Source: Argyresthia goedartella (Eukaryota; Arthropoda; Insecta; Lepidoptera; Argyresthiidae). From it: a DNA stretch of 64,000 nt. The stretch lies in assembly GCA_949825045.1 (NCBI GenBank), contig OX463816.1, positions 15,929,579-15,993,578 of the forward strand. Direction: 5' to 3'. Made by a program: the position numbers and the translations under genes. The notes beneath the pieces were generated by a model. It saw only the letters and a list, made by a program, of their open reading frames with translations. It was not told where the DNA came from and did not search any database. Shown in pieces: positions 45,869 through 57,069 of the stretch; within the stretch, counting starts at the first letter, position 1, and every line of letters starts with the position of its first letter.

Positions 45869-47421
45869 AAATTTGAAGGATCGCCCTTATCTCCCGATTT
45901 GAACAGCGGTATAAGTTTACTGTGTTTCATGAGGTCTGGAAAAGCCCCATCGTCAACACATTTATTGAATATATAAGCTAAGTGTGGGGCTATAACTAGA
46001 ATTACTGAACTGACTTTGACTGATATACCCCACAGGTCTTCCGTATTTTTTAAGTTAAGTAATTTAAACGTTTTGACAATGTCCTGGGGATATACATGAT
46101 GAAATTTTAAATATACATTACTGACGCTAGTGTTATTTTTTAATAAAGTCTCTGCTTCAAATGGAGATGAATTTAGACGGTCCGTTGTGTGTACGGGTAC
46201 ATTGGTGAAGAATGTTTCAAAAGCTCGAGCAACATCAGCGTTGGATTTAACAACAGCATCACCTATCTTTAGGCAGAAATCACTGTCCCTTGGTATAACT
46301 TTGCCAGTTTCGCGGTTTATTATTTGCCAAACTGATTTCATTCTATTATTTGAATTTTGAATTTTTCTATTAATGTGTAAAGTTTTTGCAGTTCTACAAA
46401 CCAACTTGAAAGTTTTGGAATATTTTTTAACATAGTCATGAAATTTTCGATCAAAGTTATAGGTTTTTTGATCATAAAGGTCATACAAGATAACTCTACT
46501 TTTACGAATTCCAAACGTTGCCCAGTCATTAAATTTAGATTTACCGTTGTAGTCACTGACTTTCTTTAATTTGAAAACTTTATTGAATTCTGTCTGAATA
46601 ATGTTGAAGAAGTCTGAGTAGATTTTGTTTGGGTTCTGTTCATTAGAATCCGGTACTGGCAAATTTATATCTAAGTTTTTCGTATATATCTCTAGTCTAT
46701 GGGATGTAATAGGACTATAAAATGATGGACCAGTCTTATCCTTAATAGTAATTGGGAATGAAACTGTTTGACCACTGTGATCGGAGGGTAAACAGTTAAT
46801 TACACTTTTACTTGTGAATGCACAGTCACAAAAAACGTTATCTAAGCAAGTTTGGCTGGTAAGTGTAATTCTAGTCGGCTCTAGAAATACATGACATAAA
46901 TTAAATGATTTGAACAGAGTTATTAATCGTCGCTTCAGTGTTGTATCTACAAGCAGATCTACATTAAGATCGCCACAAATAATTAACTTTTTTCTGTTAT
47001 TACAAAGTTTAATGAGGGCTTCCTCCATAATTTTCTCAAATATTTCGAAATTGCCATGGCCTTTTTCATCCCTCGGTGGCCTGTAGACACAAACAATAAT
47101 ATGGCTATCTAACTCAATACAGGATACCTCTATTTGTCTTTCAACAGTAAGTGCAAGAATATCTTTCCGTTGTTTCACCATAATATTATTTTTCACTAAG
47201 ATTAAAGAACCACCTCTATCAGCAGTCTTTCTATTGTAACAACTGACAATTTTGTAATTATTTATGTTAAAAGACATCATATTTTCCTTCAACCAGTGTT
47301 CAGTAACACAAATAATATCAATGTCAGAATTTTTTAGAAATAATTCTAATACAAGTTCTTTGCCAGGTAGCCCCTGGATGTTTTGATGGGCAATATTTAA
47401 CTGGGGCTTACATTTTGACAT
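45869..47421 (-). CDS. CR1-like LINE ORF2, N-terminal part (endonuclease and start of RT)
   Basis: About 518 codons are open from MSKCKPQLNIAHQNIQG. APE-type endonuclease blocks are intact: QNIQGLPGK, VTEHWL, CVYRPPRDE, ICGDLNVDLL, LDNVFCDCAF and LPSDHSGQ, with the catalytic SDH. A linker of ~200 residues follows, then the first RT block (FPDLMKHSKLIPLFKSGDKG). The frame is cut at 45869 where it meets the opposite-strand copy, so palm and thumb are absent. The intact endonuclease with no stop over 500 codons is notable in this window. Truncated protein; not expected to retrotranspose. Confidence 0.88.
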
Positions 47422-47468
47422 ATTTAGTGGCTCTTGTATGCTAGAGATTTCCTCTATTGTCTTTTGAA

Positions 47469-49188
47469 CTAATTTAAATTACTTGGAACAGATTCCAATG
47501 TTGCATGCAAAGTATAATTAACAGGTGAATTCCCAATAGGGGTGCATGTCATATTTCTCTTAAAATAAGCTGATGTCAAGTTGAACTTAGTTAAACCAAC
47601 TATAGCTGCGTCGCATATATTATAAGCTAACAATGTAGCTACTAATTTTCTATATTTATTAGACAGGTACAATGTATCCCGTGTCAGAGTAAAGTAATGA
47701 ATAAAATTATTCATGTCGAAATATAAAATAGCATCGCTGTGATGACATGTTAAATTAAATAAATGAATATTCATTCTATGCACAGATTTGTTCTGTAGTT
47801 CTGTCAAATTACAGGCATATGGAAAATCGCATAGTATAAATTTGAATTTCATCCTACTATGTAAGTCTAGAAGTGTTTCAACACTTTTATTCAAATCATT
47901 CCGACTAATGTTTGAATGATTTCCTACCATAATTACAATAGTGCTACTCATCATAGATACCGCGACAAATCATCTTCACTAGATCTACAAATAAACTATT
48001 TGGACAGCAAATGTTCGTTACTTTTTGGTTAAGTCGGTTATGTAATAGAGTCCCAAATCCTGCACCTACTTTGTCGGAGAACAACAGAGTTTTTCTCTGA
48101 GCACATATTTTGGTAGCTGGCGGTACACGAGTGGAGGTGAGTGGCGGGACACACGTGTTGGAGTGCGGTTTGATGCACGTGGCGGCGGTTGGCGCGGCAT
48201 TCGTGGCAGCGAGCGTCGCAACGTGCACAACGGCGAACGGCGCGGCCCTCGGGGCAGCTTGCGGCATGACACACGCCTCAGCAGGGACAGCGAGCGGCGC
48301 GGTGCTCGCGCGAGGTGTCTCCTCGTCGACGACGGCGACGCTGTTTTTTGGTTGGGGCAGCGGTGGACGCTACAACACTCTCGTTGAGGGGGGTCGAGAC
48401 CAAAGTTAGTGATGTGGGCTCGTCCTCCTTGCTGGTCTCATTCTCCTCATTCTCAATTAGAACGCCCACCAATTCCGCATTCTGGCGTTGTAGCTGTACT
48501 AACTCAGACGTCGCGGCTCTGAGTTCTGCTAACTCACTTTGCTCTTTGGCATAACATTGTTGTGTATTTGCTAGCAGGTCATGTAGATGCTGGATTTCTA
48601 CTCGGGCATGTTGAAGGTCCGACTGTAAACCTACATTTTTTCCCCGGAGCTCTTGCATTAAGGAGATTCTTAATATTCTGTTTGATTGCCGTTTCAAGGC
48701 TAATTTCAGTACTTTTATATTACCTCTAGTTTTCTTCATGAATTTATTTAATTTAAAATATTTTTTATTTTTTTTGCTGCTTGTCTGCATGGCTTGAACA
48801 ATAGTGCTTAGGTTGGCTACTTCTAGTTCTTGTTGGATAGAGGTAATGTGGCGAGATTCATTGTAGTCTTTTTCTATGCACATATCAGTCAACTTCAAGT
48901 TTGCCTCATTGAGTTGGTATTGGAGGAATTTACTGCGATCACAAGCAGAAGCAAGGTCAGTGCGCAGGGTGTCAAAAGATTCCACAAGTTTTTCCAATCT
49001 TTGAATCTCATTTTGCGACTCCTCGTGTGTTTCTCGCAAAGTAGACACACTATCTCTAAGCTGTGAGTTCTTGGCTCTCAAGCTTTTTATCTCAAAGTCT
49101 AAGTCAATAGCCTTTGGTTTAACTCCTCTGCGTCAGTTAGTTGTTGCTGTAGTGCGTGCATACTCCGCGTAGTAATGTTGGATGCCAT
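47469..49188 (-). pseudogene. CR1-like LINE ORF1 (coiled coil plus SGNH-esterase-like domain)
   Basis: The likely start is the ATG at 49188 (MASNITTRSM). A frameshift near 49100 leads into a 267-codon frame (49081-48278) that is heptad-rich (residues ~1-90, 140-210) and ends in a basic RRRRRR stretch. A stop and frame change follow, then LLFSDKVGAGFGTLL (48080), which resembles the GDS block of SGNH hydrolases, VDLVKMICRGIYDE, and after another frame change STIVIMVGNHSNISRNDLN (47950) and further esterase-like sequence to 47469. CR1-group LINEs carry an esterase in ORF1, which supports the family call. The esterase Ser context is atypical. Confidence 0.72.
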
Positions 49189-49745
49189 GCCTGGAAATAA
49201 AATAAAAAAGAATGGGTGCTCCAAAAAAAATTAAAATAAAACAGAAGGAATAAAGACTTGCAGTTAGTAGCTGTAGTACTGATATGATAGTTCCTAATTC
49301 CCTATATAGCTATTCTACGTCAAAGTCAATAAGTTTCAATTAAACTATTACAAGTCAATAAAGGTTAACAGTATAAATGTTCTGAACTAATGAAAGTTAT
49401 ACGTATTATCTAACAATTTTAGTCGTTTTGCAAGTATTGTGATGATCAGCTGTGAAGTGAGTACCTAATATGTCTCTAGAATCACCTACAAGCTTACATT
49501 ATATTCGCACTGATTGCCAAGGTCTAACCTACCAGTGCACTTGTGTATATCGTGTAATAATTATGAGTGAACAGCTAGTTTTATCGTCAAAAGTACTTCC
49601 ACAGATTGTCAAGTGCTAAGAGACAAAACAAAGACGCTGCGGTGTGAGGATGGACGTTTCTCACAATAGTGAGAGTTGAGCAGTATGTAGTGTATAAGTA
49701 TATAGTTAAGTTCAAGTCATATACTTGTAAAATATGAATAAGCAA
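49189..49745 (-). other. 5' untranslated region of CR1-like LINE (probable)
   Basis: AT-rich, without open frames, directly upstream of ORF1. The true 5' end could not be placed. Confidence 0.45.
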
Positions 49746-49906
49746 ATATGAAAACAATACTCCCCCGGGGTTTTTCCGTTGGCAGTTTGAAATTTCCTTT
49801 GTCTTTCGGTCCGTGATCGATTATTTTATCACAATTACAATTCTGACCACATTTAGCACTGGCACACTTTAGTTGACTAAACAAACACTTAAATTAACCC
49901 GTCAAA

Positions 49907-49976
49907 CGTCCTATGCGCTACATAAGCGCATAACTTTTTTGGGCGGCTAGCGTCCTATGCGCTGCATAAGCGCATA
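49907..49976. repeat. Two copies of a 26-bp palindromic motif, 44 bp apart
   Basis: CGTCCTATGCGCTACATAAGCGCATA (first 20: CGTCCTATGCGCTACATAAG) occurs at 49907 and again, with one change, at 49951. Within each, TATGCGCT faces AGCGCATA across a 5-bp centre. Confidence 0.85.
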
Positions 49977-50687
49977 GAAAGTATTGCAAACTTCGACGTT
50001 TTTTGAATATTCACCAAGTTTCAGAAAGTTCCCGGAAGTAGTCTTAGATTATAAGTAGTTTAGTTGGCAAACGTGTGATATGATTGGAACTGACATTGAG
50101 ACAGCCAAATCAAATCAAATAAATAAAATACCAAGCCCCGTCGCCATTTTGGGCAGGCGACCGGCCGCAGACTTACATTTTATGTTTGTCAATATTTATT
50201 TATTGTGAAGTAATAACTGTGTTTTGTAATAAAATAATACATCTTATCGCTGGAGAAATTAATAGTGGTGATGTGAAAAATGAAAAATAGTGTAAGTTTT
50301 GTGTTTGGCCAGTAAGAACGAAATATAATTAGAGGTGTCGGTGTCAAATAATGGATTCTGCAAACAATCGATGAAAAGCCTTATCAACTTTATTATCACA
50401 TGTGAGTACTATACATCACAAGATAGGTAATTTCATAAACTTTATTATGGTACATAACATGTTAGGAAACAAATAAAATAACCTAACAAACTTATCAAAT
50501 TCCTAACGCAAGTCGATTGAAAGTTTATTTTCGCCAGAACCTTGGACGCGTTAGGGTCCACGGAATTCGCTGTGCAGGGACATTCCAGAGGTTAACACTA
50601 TATTCACAAATAGACGAATTAAAACAAATTAATTTAGTTAAAATACAGCACAGCTGTTTTTGACGTGTAGCCTCGGGTGCCAAGGTT
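49977..50687. other. Unassigned AT-rich interval
   Basis: No gene recognised. Confidence 0.4.
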
Positions 50688-51183
50688 CAAGATGGCCGCC
50701 GCGCCAATTTTCTATTTTGCAATGTGGTTATGGTTTTCGAGGTACTTTAGGGTTCTAGTGACGAATAAAGGGTCCATTTTTCATTTCAAGATGGCCGCCG
50801 CGCCAATTTTCTATTTTGCAATATGGGTATGGTTTTCGAGGTACTTTAGGGTTCTAGTGACGAATAAAGGGTCCATTTGACATTTCAAGATGGCCGCCGC
50901 GCCAATTTTCTATTTTGCAATATGGGTATGGTTTTCGATGTACTGTAGGGTTTCTTGTGACGAATAAAGGGTCCATTTCACATTTCAAGATGGCCACCGC
51001 GCCAATTTTCTATTTTGCAATATGGGTATGGTTTTCGAGGTACTTATGGGGTTCTAGTGACGAATAAAGGGTCCATTTCCCATTTCAAGATGGCCGCCGC
51101 GCCAATTTTCTATTTTGCAATATGGGTATGGTTTTCGAGGTACTTTAGGGTCTAGTGACGAATAAAGGGTCCATTTCGCATTT
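50688..51183 (+). repeat. Tandem repeat, five units of 99-100 bp
   Basis: Units start at 50688, 50787, 50886, 50986 and 51086 with CAAGATGGCCGCCGCGCC and end near GGGTCCATTT. They differ by few substitutions and one-base indels. An apparent plus-strand frame across the first two units is a by-product of a unit length divisible by three. Confidence 0.95.
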
Positions 51184-51200
51184 CAAGCTTTACTTATGAA

Positions 51201-51258
51201 GTGTGAAACCCTTTAGTTGGTTAGACTATGGAGTCAAACTAACTAAAGGGTTTCACAC
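51201..51258. repeat. Inverted duplication, 26-bp arms, 6-bp loop
   Basis: GTGTGAAACCCTTTAGTTGG... at 51201 faces its reverse complement ending at 51258, with two mismatches and loop TATGGA. It joins the tandem repeat to a SINE fragment. Confidence 0.92.
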
Positions 51259-51345
51259 TTGCTTCTCACGTAGGAGATGCAGTTTCGAATGTCGGCGCTG
51301 ATATGTACCAATAAGAATAGTTTATTCCGATTCAGAAGATGGATG
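51259..51345 (+). mobile_element. SINE fragment, same group as 26943-27205
   Basis: GCTTCTCACGTAGGAGATGCAG and ATGTACCAATAAGA align with GCTTCTCAAACAGGAGACGC and ATGTACCAATGAGA of the fuller SINE. Head and tail are missing. Confidence 0.65.
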
Positions 51346-51588
51346 CATACCTTCTGATCATGAGCCCAATTCCGAGTGCTCATTTCACACAAGCGATGAA
51401 GAAGCACATGATACCTCTGTCATTTCTGTATGAGACCGGTATGTTTGGCGAGTACAAAAAAACAGTGTTCGGTGTGTAGCTAAAGATAGGGAGTAAGCAC
51501 TGCAGGTTTTTGTTTTTGTATGAACATGTGCCATTTATTATAAAATGGAAAGCCTTACCTAACAACATTTGTAATAAATATTTATTAC

Positions 51589-52224
51589 ATGATTACTACA
51601 AACATTGATGTTTGTGACGGATTAGCAAATGGTGCTGTTGGGAAGTTAGTTCATGCAGAAACCGATATCGATGGAGTAGTTAAAATAGCATGGCTTGAAT
51701 TTCCAGCATTACCTCGAATTGGTGAAAAATTTAGACGTAAAGCAGTGGGTCACGCAGCAGAAAATAATATCAGTCGAATGGCTGTACCAATTGTACAAAG
51801 ATCTTCTACAAATCCGCTCAATAATAACAAAACTATACTTGTTAAACGTACTCATATTCCGTTGGTTTGTGCTTGTGCTACTACCATTCATAAATCACAA
51901 GGCAGCACATTTCCGGAAATTGTTTATGAATATGAGAAACATCACAGCCAATCGTTGTTATATGTTGCTTTATCCCGTGTTACGAGTATTGAAGGATTGT
52001 ATATAATGACTCCAAATAATGACAAAACATTTTATCATGGTCGAAGAACGTCAACGTCCACCATCGATTTACAAGCGGAATTTAAACGATTGTCTCTGAA
52101 TAAAGTAGAAACTATAAATGAACATTTGATTAAGTTCATGAAGAAGTTTCACTTCTTACGTGTGTACACAAGTACACGCACACATTTTTTTATTTACATA
52201 CCTACATTCTTACATTTTCTGTAG
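51589..52224 (+). pseudogene. Helitron-type PIF1-like helicase, C-terminal fragment
   Basis: An open frame of 211 codons has the late helicase motifs: NIDVCDGLANGAVGKL, VCACATTIHKSQGSTFPEIVYEY and SLLYVALSRVTSIEGLYI. These belong to the PIF1/RecD-like helicase encoded by Helitrons. Residues from ~185 onward are probably non-homologous tail. The Rep nuclease and the Walker A/B part are absent, so this is a 5'-truncated element. No CTRR-type 3' hairpin was identified downstream. Confidence 0.82.
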
Positions 52225-53239
52225 TGCAATTACGTAAATTTGGATAAATGAATCATTAGTCCTAATGTACCCGTCGTGACTAAACCCCGTAACTAACGCC
52301 AGTCTTGATATGCTATATACATATGTGCTACATAAAAAAGATATACTTGTAAGTATACAAAGAAAGCATCATTTCAAGCAAACATTATTTCATTTTCTTA
52401 ATGGATTCTCGCCGAGGGATTACTTGTTGTCGAACTGACACATTTACAAAGGAAATGGTTAAAGGACTCTGAGTGTCCCTAAAAACCTATTCTCGTCTTG
52501 AACACAGACTTTTGTGAAGGATTTGACGGTCAATTTTGTGTCAGTACGTTTTTCTTGTTACTAAACCTCTTGCATAATCAAATAAGCCCCATGCTTAAGT
52601 GGGACATGTCGTTTACCCGGTTTTTTAATAAAGCGCCGCCGTTTTTTATATCCCGAAATGTTATAGAGAAAGTTGTTCCACAATGTTCCACCTAATTAAA
52701 TACTGCATAAAATATCAACCGTAGATATGATTAATGTTTCTCTCATATCATCTCCTTTCTCTGATCTTATCATTTAAAATATAATTAGTTGAGTGACACC
52801 TTGACGAGAAATATATTATCATTCTTGATGTAACTTTGCAATTAAGCCCGATTTGCAAATACTGAACAAAAGGTACATCCAACGCCTAACCCGGCAATTT
52901 TCTACCTTTTCCGTGTCAAATAATCAAAAATGTCAACTCTGTCCTTTGGCCAAATTTATTTGATAAATCGCTTAACGATGTTCTCGTCTCGTTGGCCACG
53001 CTTTGCCGGGGGATGAACGGCTCAACCAAAAGGAACATGTGAAGTCAGAATAAAGCCATAGGTGATATTTATTTGGATTTATGTATACGTATTATGTAAC
53101 GGAGCGTCTCACACGGTAGGATAATAACATAATAGTATGTAACATAATACTTTCTGGCTTCTCTGCCTTCAAAGTAACTGCCATTAAATGATTACGTGGA
53201 TTTAATTCAACGGAACGGGACAAAAATTATTACTCAAGA
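52225..53239. other. Unassigned interval
   Basis: No gene recognised. It may include the remaining 3' part of the Helitron. Confidence 0.4.
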
Positions 53240-53310
53240 TAGTCAAGTCAAAGTCAAGGCGAAATTTCTTTATTACTGTAAATATTTACACATACTAAGT
53301 AAACGTTATT
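53240..53310 (+). repeat. Dispersed repeat shared with 33525-33580
   Basis: AAATTTCTTTATTACTGTAAATATTTACA resembles the sequence at 33540, and a TCAAGTCAAAGTCAAG run precedes it. This is probably a LINE 3' end. Confidence 0.5.
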
Positions 53311-53369
53311 TTTATCCCACAGTGGTAAAAAATTACGAAAGGGAGGGCGAGTAAACTCCTACAGATTGA

Positions 53370-53480
53370 ATTGTAGATATCTAATAAAATTGGTTGTGTT
53401 TAACTAAAACAAATAGAAGAATAATTATTTAAAATAATATGCAGGAATAAATAATTACAAAATTATTAACAGCGGTTGAT
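53370..53480 (-). repeat. Dispersed repeat, SINE-free counterpart of 26900-27270
   Basis: Reverse complement of 26900-26942 continues almost directly to a match of 27252-27270 (AACACAACCAATTTTA). The SINE found at the other locus is absent here. Confidence 0.65.
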
Positions 53481-54779
53481 TTGGATTAACACCAAGCACT
53501 CTTGTCGTTTATGTAATTTTGAACATTTTAATATCCCTTTTTAGACAAATTCGTTTTTACATGATGTCTAAATTGCTCAAAATTGCGCAAAATGGATGGC
53601 AACTAGTCTGAGATTATTTCTTACTTTAACTTTACAGCTATCTCGTACTTTTGATAATTTTGATAGGTTCTTTTGTACATTAATTATGTTTCCGAAAATA
53701 AATGGACTTGCTCATACAATATGAGAGAGTCTGTGCATTTGAAATGATAAATTGCTCGAATAACTTTTTGCTGCTAAACAAAGTGACCCATTTCACCGGA
53801 GATATTTCTGGCGCTCGATCGAAGTGAGACCGCCAATAGTTCGAGGGTGAAATTGGTCACTTTCACCCAAGTTAAACACTTTTCATTTCGACTGTGAGGA
53901 AATAGTATATTTCGCATGAGTTCGCAGAGGCTTATATTTAAGAACTGAGAAGTTCACGGCGCGAGCCGAAGGCGACGATCGTAGCGAGAATAGAATTTTT
54001 CTGCCTGAGAACCCAATATCAAGCAGTGAGGGTGCTATTTTGCGCGTAACAGCATGAAATGTCCATCTTGTGACTCACCAATTTCTGGCAAAAATAATAT
54101 TAAATTTCGGTGGTCTCACAGAAACCGAGTTCAACAAATACTGCAGCTGTCCGCGCGGCGCCTGCGTGGTGACACCCTGGGTGGGGCGCGCGTGCACCGG
54201 GAACTCACCTCTGAGTGCTGTCCCTCCCCCATCAGACCCGGCGCTTTTATATATATATATTTATATTTTATAAAGCTCGTTTAGTAAAAGCACAAAAAGA
54301 TTTTAAGCATGTTTGGGTTAAAAATGGCTCTATTCAGATGCGTAAGATGGACACGAATAAAATCATAAAGATTGGCAGCGAATACGATCTAGATAAGTTG
54401 TACTGACTATTTTTATCCTTGAATATTGTTTCCGAATGTGCTATATATCTTTTTTTAAATGTAATATATGAATATAATTCCTCATATGTAAATGATAACT
54501 GTAATGTATGTATGTTAAATGTGCAAACACACTGCAGAACTATTTATTATCATATATGTAAAAGTATGTAGGAAAAAAAACTTTTTCCTACATGTCTTTT
54601 TTGGTTATAAACAAAAAGGTTTTAAATACAATACAATACTTGGGTTTACAATTAGAATAAAAATTTATATTTAAAATTGTGTCTATATACTATTTTCAGT
54701 ACATACGGCTCTTTTACATGGAGCATACTCTAAGTTATCGAAAACAGTAAAGTATAGGTAAACAGAAAAGTGCTAATCT
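53481..54779. other. Unassigned interval with a GC-rich patch
   Basis: No gene recognised. 54140-54245 is strikingly GC-rich (GCGCGGCGCC, GGGGCGCGCG) in an AT-rich region and is followed by a TA run. A 12-bp-arm palindrome lies at 54566-54593. Confidence 0.5.
54566..54593. repeat. Palindrome, 12-bp arms
   Basis: ATGTAGGAAAAA, a 4-bp centre, then TTTTTCCTACAT. Confidence 0.9.
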
Positions 54780-55140
54780 TAAGATGGGTTTTATAAATTT
54801 TCGTTCTTTAAACAGTGGTCAAGACGAGTAAGTAACAGGCGGCGATGGATAGATATAAACCTGACGTCCTAGCCTTAAACGAGACTTGGACAAAGGGTGG
54901 CCAAGATAAATATGTACCTAAGATCTCCGGCTACGTCCTAAGAAATACACCTAGCCAAAATTCCGACGGAGGAGGTGGTTTAGGATTTTACACACGACGT
55001 GGACAATGCTTTTGATACAAAGCAATACCCCGTCTCTGCGCTCGAGCAAATGTGGTGCCAGCTGAGCGTGCCCAGCGTAGGGCGTCTAGCCATCAGCTCT
55101 GCATACCGACCTGGCTCCGGACTCTCTCCAACAGCAGCTA
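54780..55140 (+). pseudogene. LINE endonuclease fragment
   Basis: Plus-strand reading gives FRSLNSGQDE, YKPDVLALNETWTKGGQDKYVPKISGYVL and GGGGLGFYTRRGQ; a frame change leads to LSVPSVGRLAIS and YRPGSGLSPTAA. These are the early blocks of an APE-type endonuclease of a jockey/CR1-type LINE. It ends abruptly where an opposite-strand LINE begins. Confidence 0.78.
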
Positions 55141-55870
55141 TTAAACGAAAAAATAAAATTAAATAGATTTTTATTCGAAGTAGACTTAGGTATAAAATTA
55201 CTTTTCGAACGTTACAAGTTTTAAAACTAATACACTTACTGCCCTGTTCAGAGACTCTCATACTTAATTATATCTAGATTCTCATAATATACTTAGAAAC
55301 TATACAAAGGTTTTTCACCTTTAAGTTGAGCACAACAACCTGAAAAAACTGATTTATCATTTACTAAATCTTAAATCTTTTCAACAACACAAGGTGGCTT
55401 TAACAATTTTTTAAATCTATTGTATGGTAGAACGGTTAATTTTTCAGGCAAGGTGTTATAAACGCGGACGCCATCTCCAATAAATGATTTACTCACTTTT
55501 GTCAATCTACAGAAAGTAAGAGCCAGTTTATTTTTAGATCTGGTATTCCTATTAAGAATTTCACCCACCCTACGGAACCTGTGTATTTTTTACGGACATA
55601 CATTATATTGATATATTGATATATCAAAGATGTACTGACTATACACCGTAAGAATAATAATATCTTTAAATATTTTTCTAAAAGAATCTCGAGAATTTAG
55701 ACAATAAATGGATCGGATCGCTCTTTTCTGTTAAACATCTATAGTTTGCATATCAGCTCTTCTACCCAGAGTAAAATGCTATAAGACATTATGATGTGAA
55801 CATAGCTAAAATACACAGTTCTAGCCGTAGCTACATCAGTTAGTTTTCATATTTGTCATATATGAAATGT
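55141..55870 (-). pseudogene. CR1-like LINE, 3' fragment
   Basis: NRNTRSKNKLALTFCRLTKVSKSFIGDGVRVYNTLPEKL (first residues NRNTRSKNKLALTFCR) on 55568-55371 is the extreme C-terminus of the family. Upstream, 55700-55860 encodes TDVATARTVYFSYVH-like sequence, matching 45490-45540. The 3' untranslated part reaches the opposite-strand fragment near 55141. Confidence 0.78.
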
Positions 55871-57069
55871 CGAGTGTGGATACGAACCTAACCAGAACCT
55901 AACAGAAAACAACCAGGATAAAATTTAGTAGTAACAGTTTATTAGAAGTATAGTATTTACAGTGAAGACGATAAAAAAAATGATACGAAGATGAGAATGA
56001 ATGAGATGAGAACAGGTTCTATAAAAGACAAATTAAGTATAAAAAAGGAAGCGGAGGACACGAAGAGTAGAAGACCAGTGGGGTTAGTGTCCAGGATGCA
56101 GGTGTATTTGTTGTTGTAGATGTTGTTGAAATCGTCGTTGTAGGAACGGTAGCGGGCGTACTTGCAGTTACGCCTCGCAGGATCCCGTTGTAGAAATCGT
56201 CGTTGTAGGAACGGTAGCGGCGTACTTGTAGTTATGGCTCGCTGGATCCCGTTGCAGAAATCGTCGTTGTAGGAACGGTAGCGGCGTAGGCACGGCTCGC
56301 AGAATCCCGTTGTTTGAAGATTTATTTTGAAGGTTTTGAGGGAGTTTGAAGGCTCGCAGGATCCCGGGGTAGTGCGACCCCGGGATAAGGCCTTTAACTG
56401 GTACTTCCAGTTCAGAAGCTGACGTGAGACCCAGAATTTCAGAAATGTTCCGCTTTTATACCCTTTTTGGAGAGTTCTAAAAATTATTTAAATTAAACGT
56501 AGTTTTTGTGAGTGGCCAAGAGAGAAAGAGTATTTTTGTAAAAGTATTAAAGTAAACATATCAGACCGCTAACGAGTTTGAATGGGCATTGCCATGACCA
56601 CCAGATAAACAAAGACGTCAACAAACTTCAAAGTTTCGTTTCAGGCTCGTAATACGGAAAACCAACAATCAAACCATGAAGTAAATGAAGTAACCATGAA
56701 TATAAAAAAGTAGCGCACCAGCGCGCACGAAGCCCGAGATTGCAAAGTTTCGGAGAAAGCCAAAAACAAGGTCACCAAAGGTAAGACCCTTCCCTATCGA
56801 TTTAGAAGTGCTGATAACATGAAAATGCAGAGCGAAAATGATTTGTTAATATGTTCTTATGGTTTAAAACATTACAGGGTCCTATGGAAATAAAAGTGAT
56901 GACCAATATCAGACTGTACAGCATGAATGCATGACAGAGCAAGGTTACCTGAAGGACAAACAAAAAAGACTGATGGTGGAGCTGGAGCTAAGGGATAGGA
57001 AGCAAGAATAGCATGTAAGTAGCATAACACTATAGAATATAAACAGAAATGTTGCTGGATGTGACACTA
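55871..57069. other. Unassigned interval containing a tandem repeat
   Basis: No gene recognised. It may be the leader of an LTR element, but no LTR pair was found. Confidence 0.4.
56129..56313 (+). repeat. Tandem repeat, three units of ~64 bp
   Basis: Units start AAATCGTCGTTGTAGGAACG at 56129, 56194 and 56258 and end near GATCCCGTTG. The third is shorter in its middle. Confidence 0.92.

Noticed and set aside
48038..48409. Cys- or Ala-rich frames on both strands
   Set aside because: Shadows of the low-complexity GC-rich part of LINE ORF1.
50677..50880. Plus-strand frame with repeated peptide
   Set aside because: Produced by a 99-bp tandem repeat; it breaks when the unit length becomes 100 bp.
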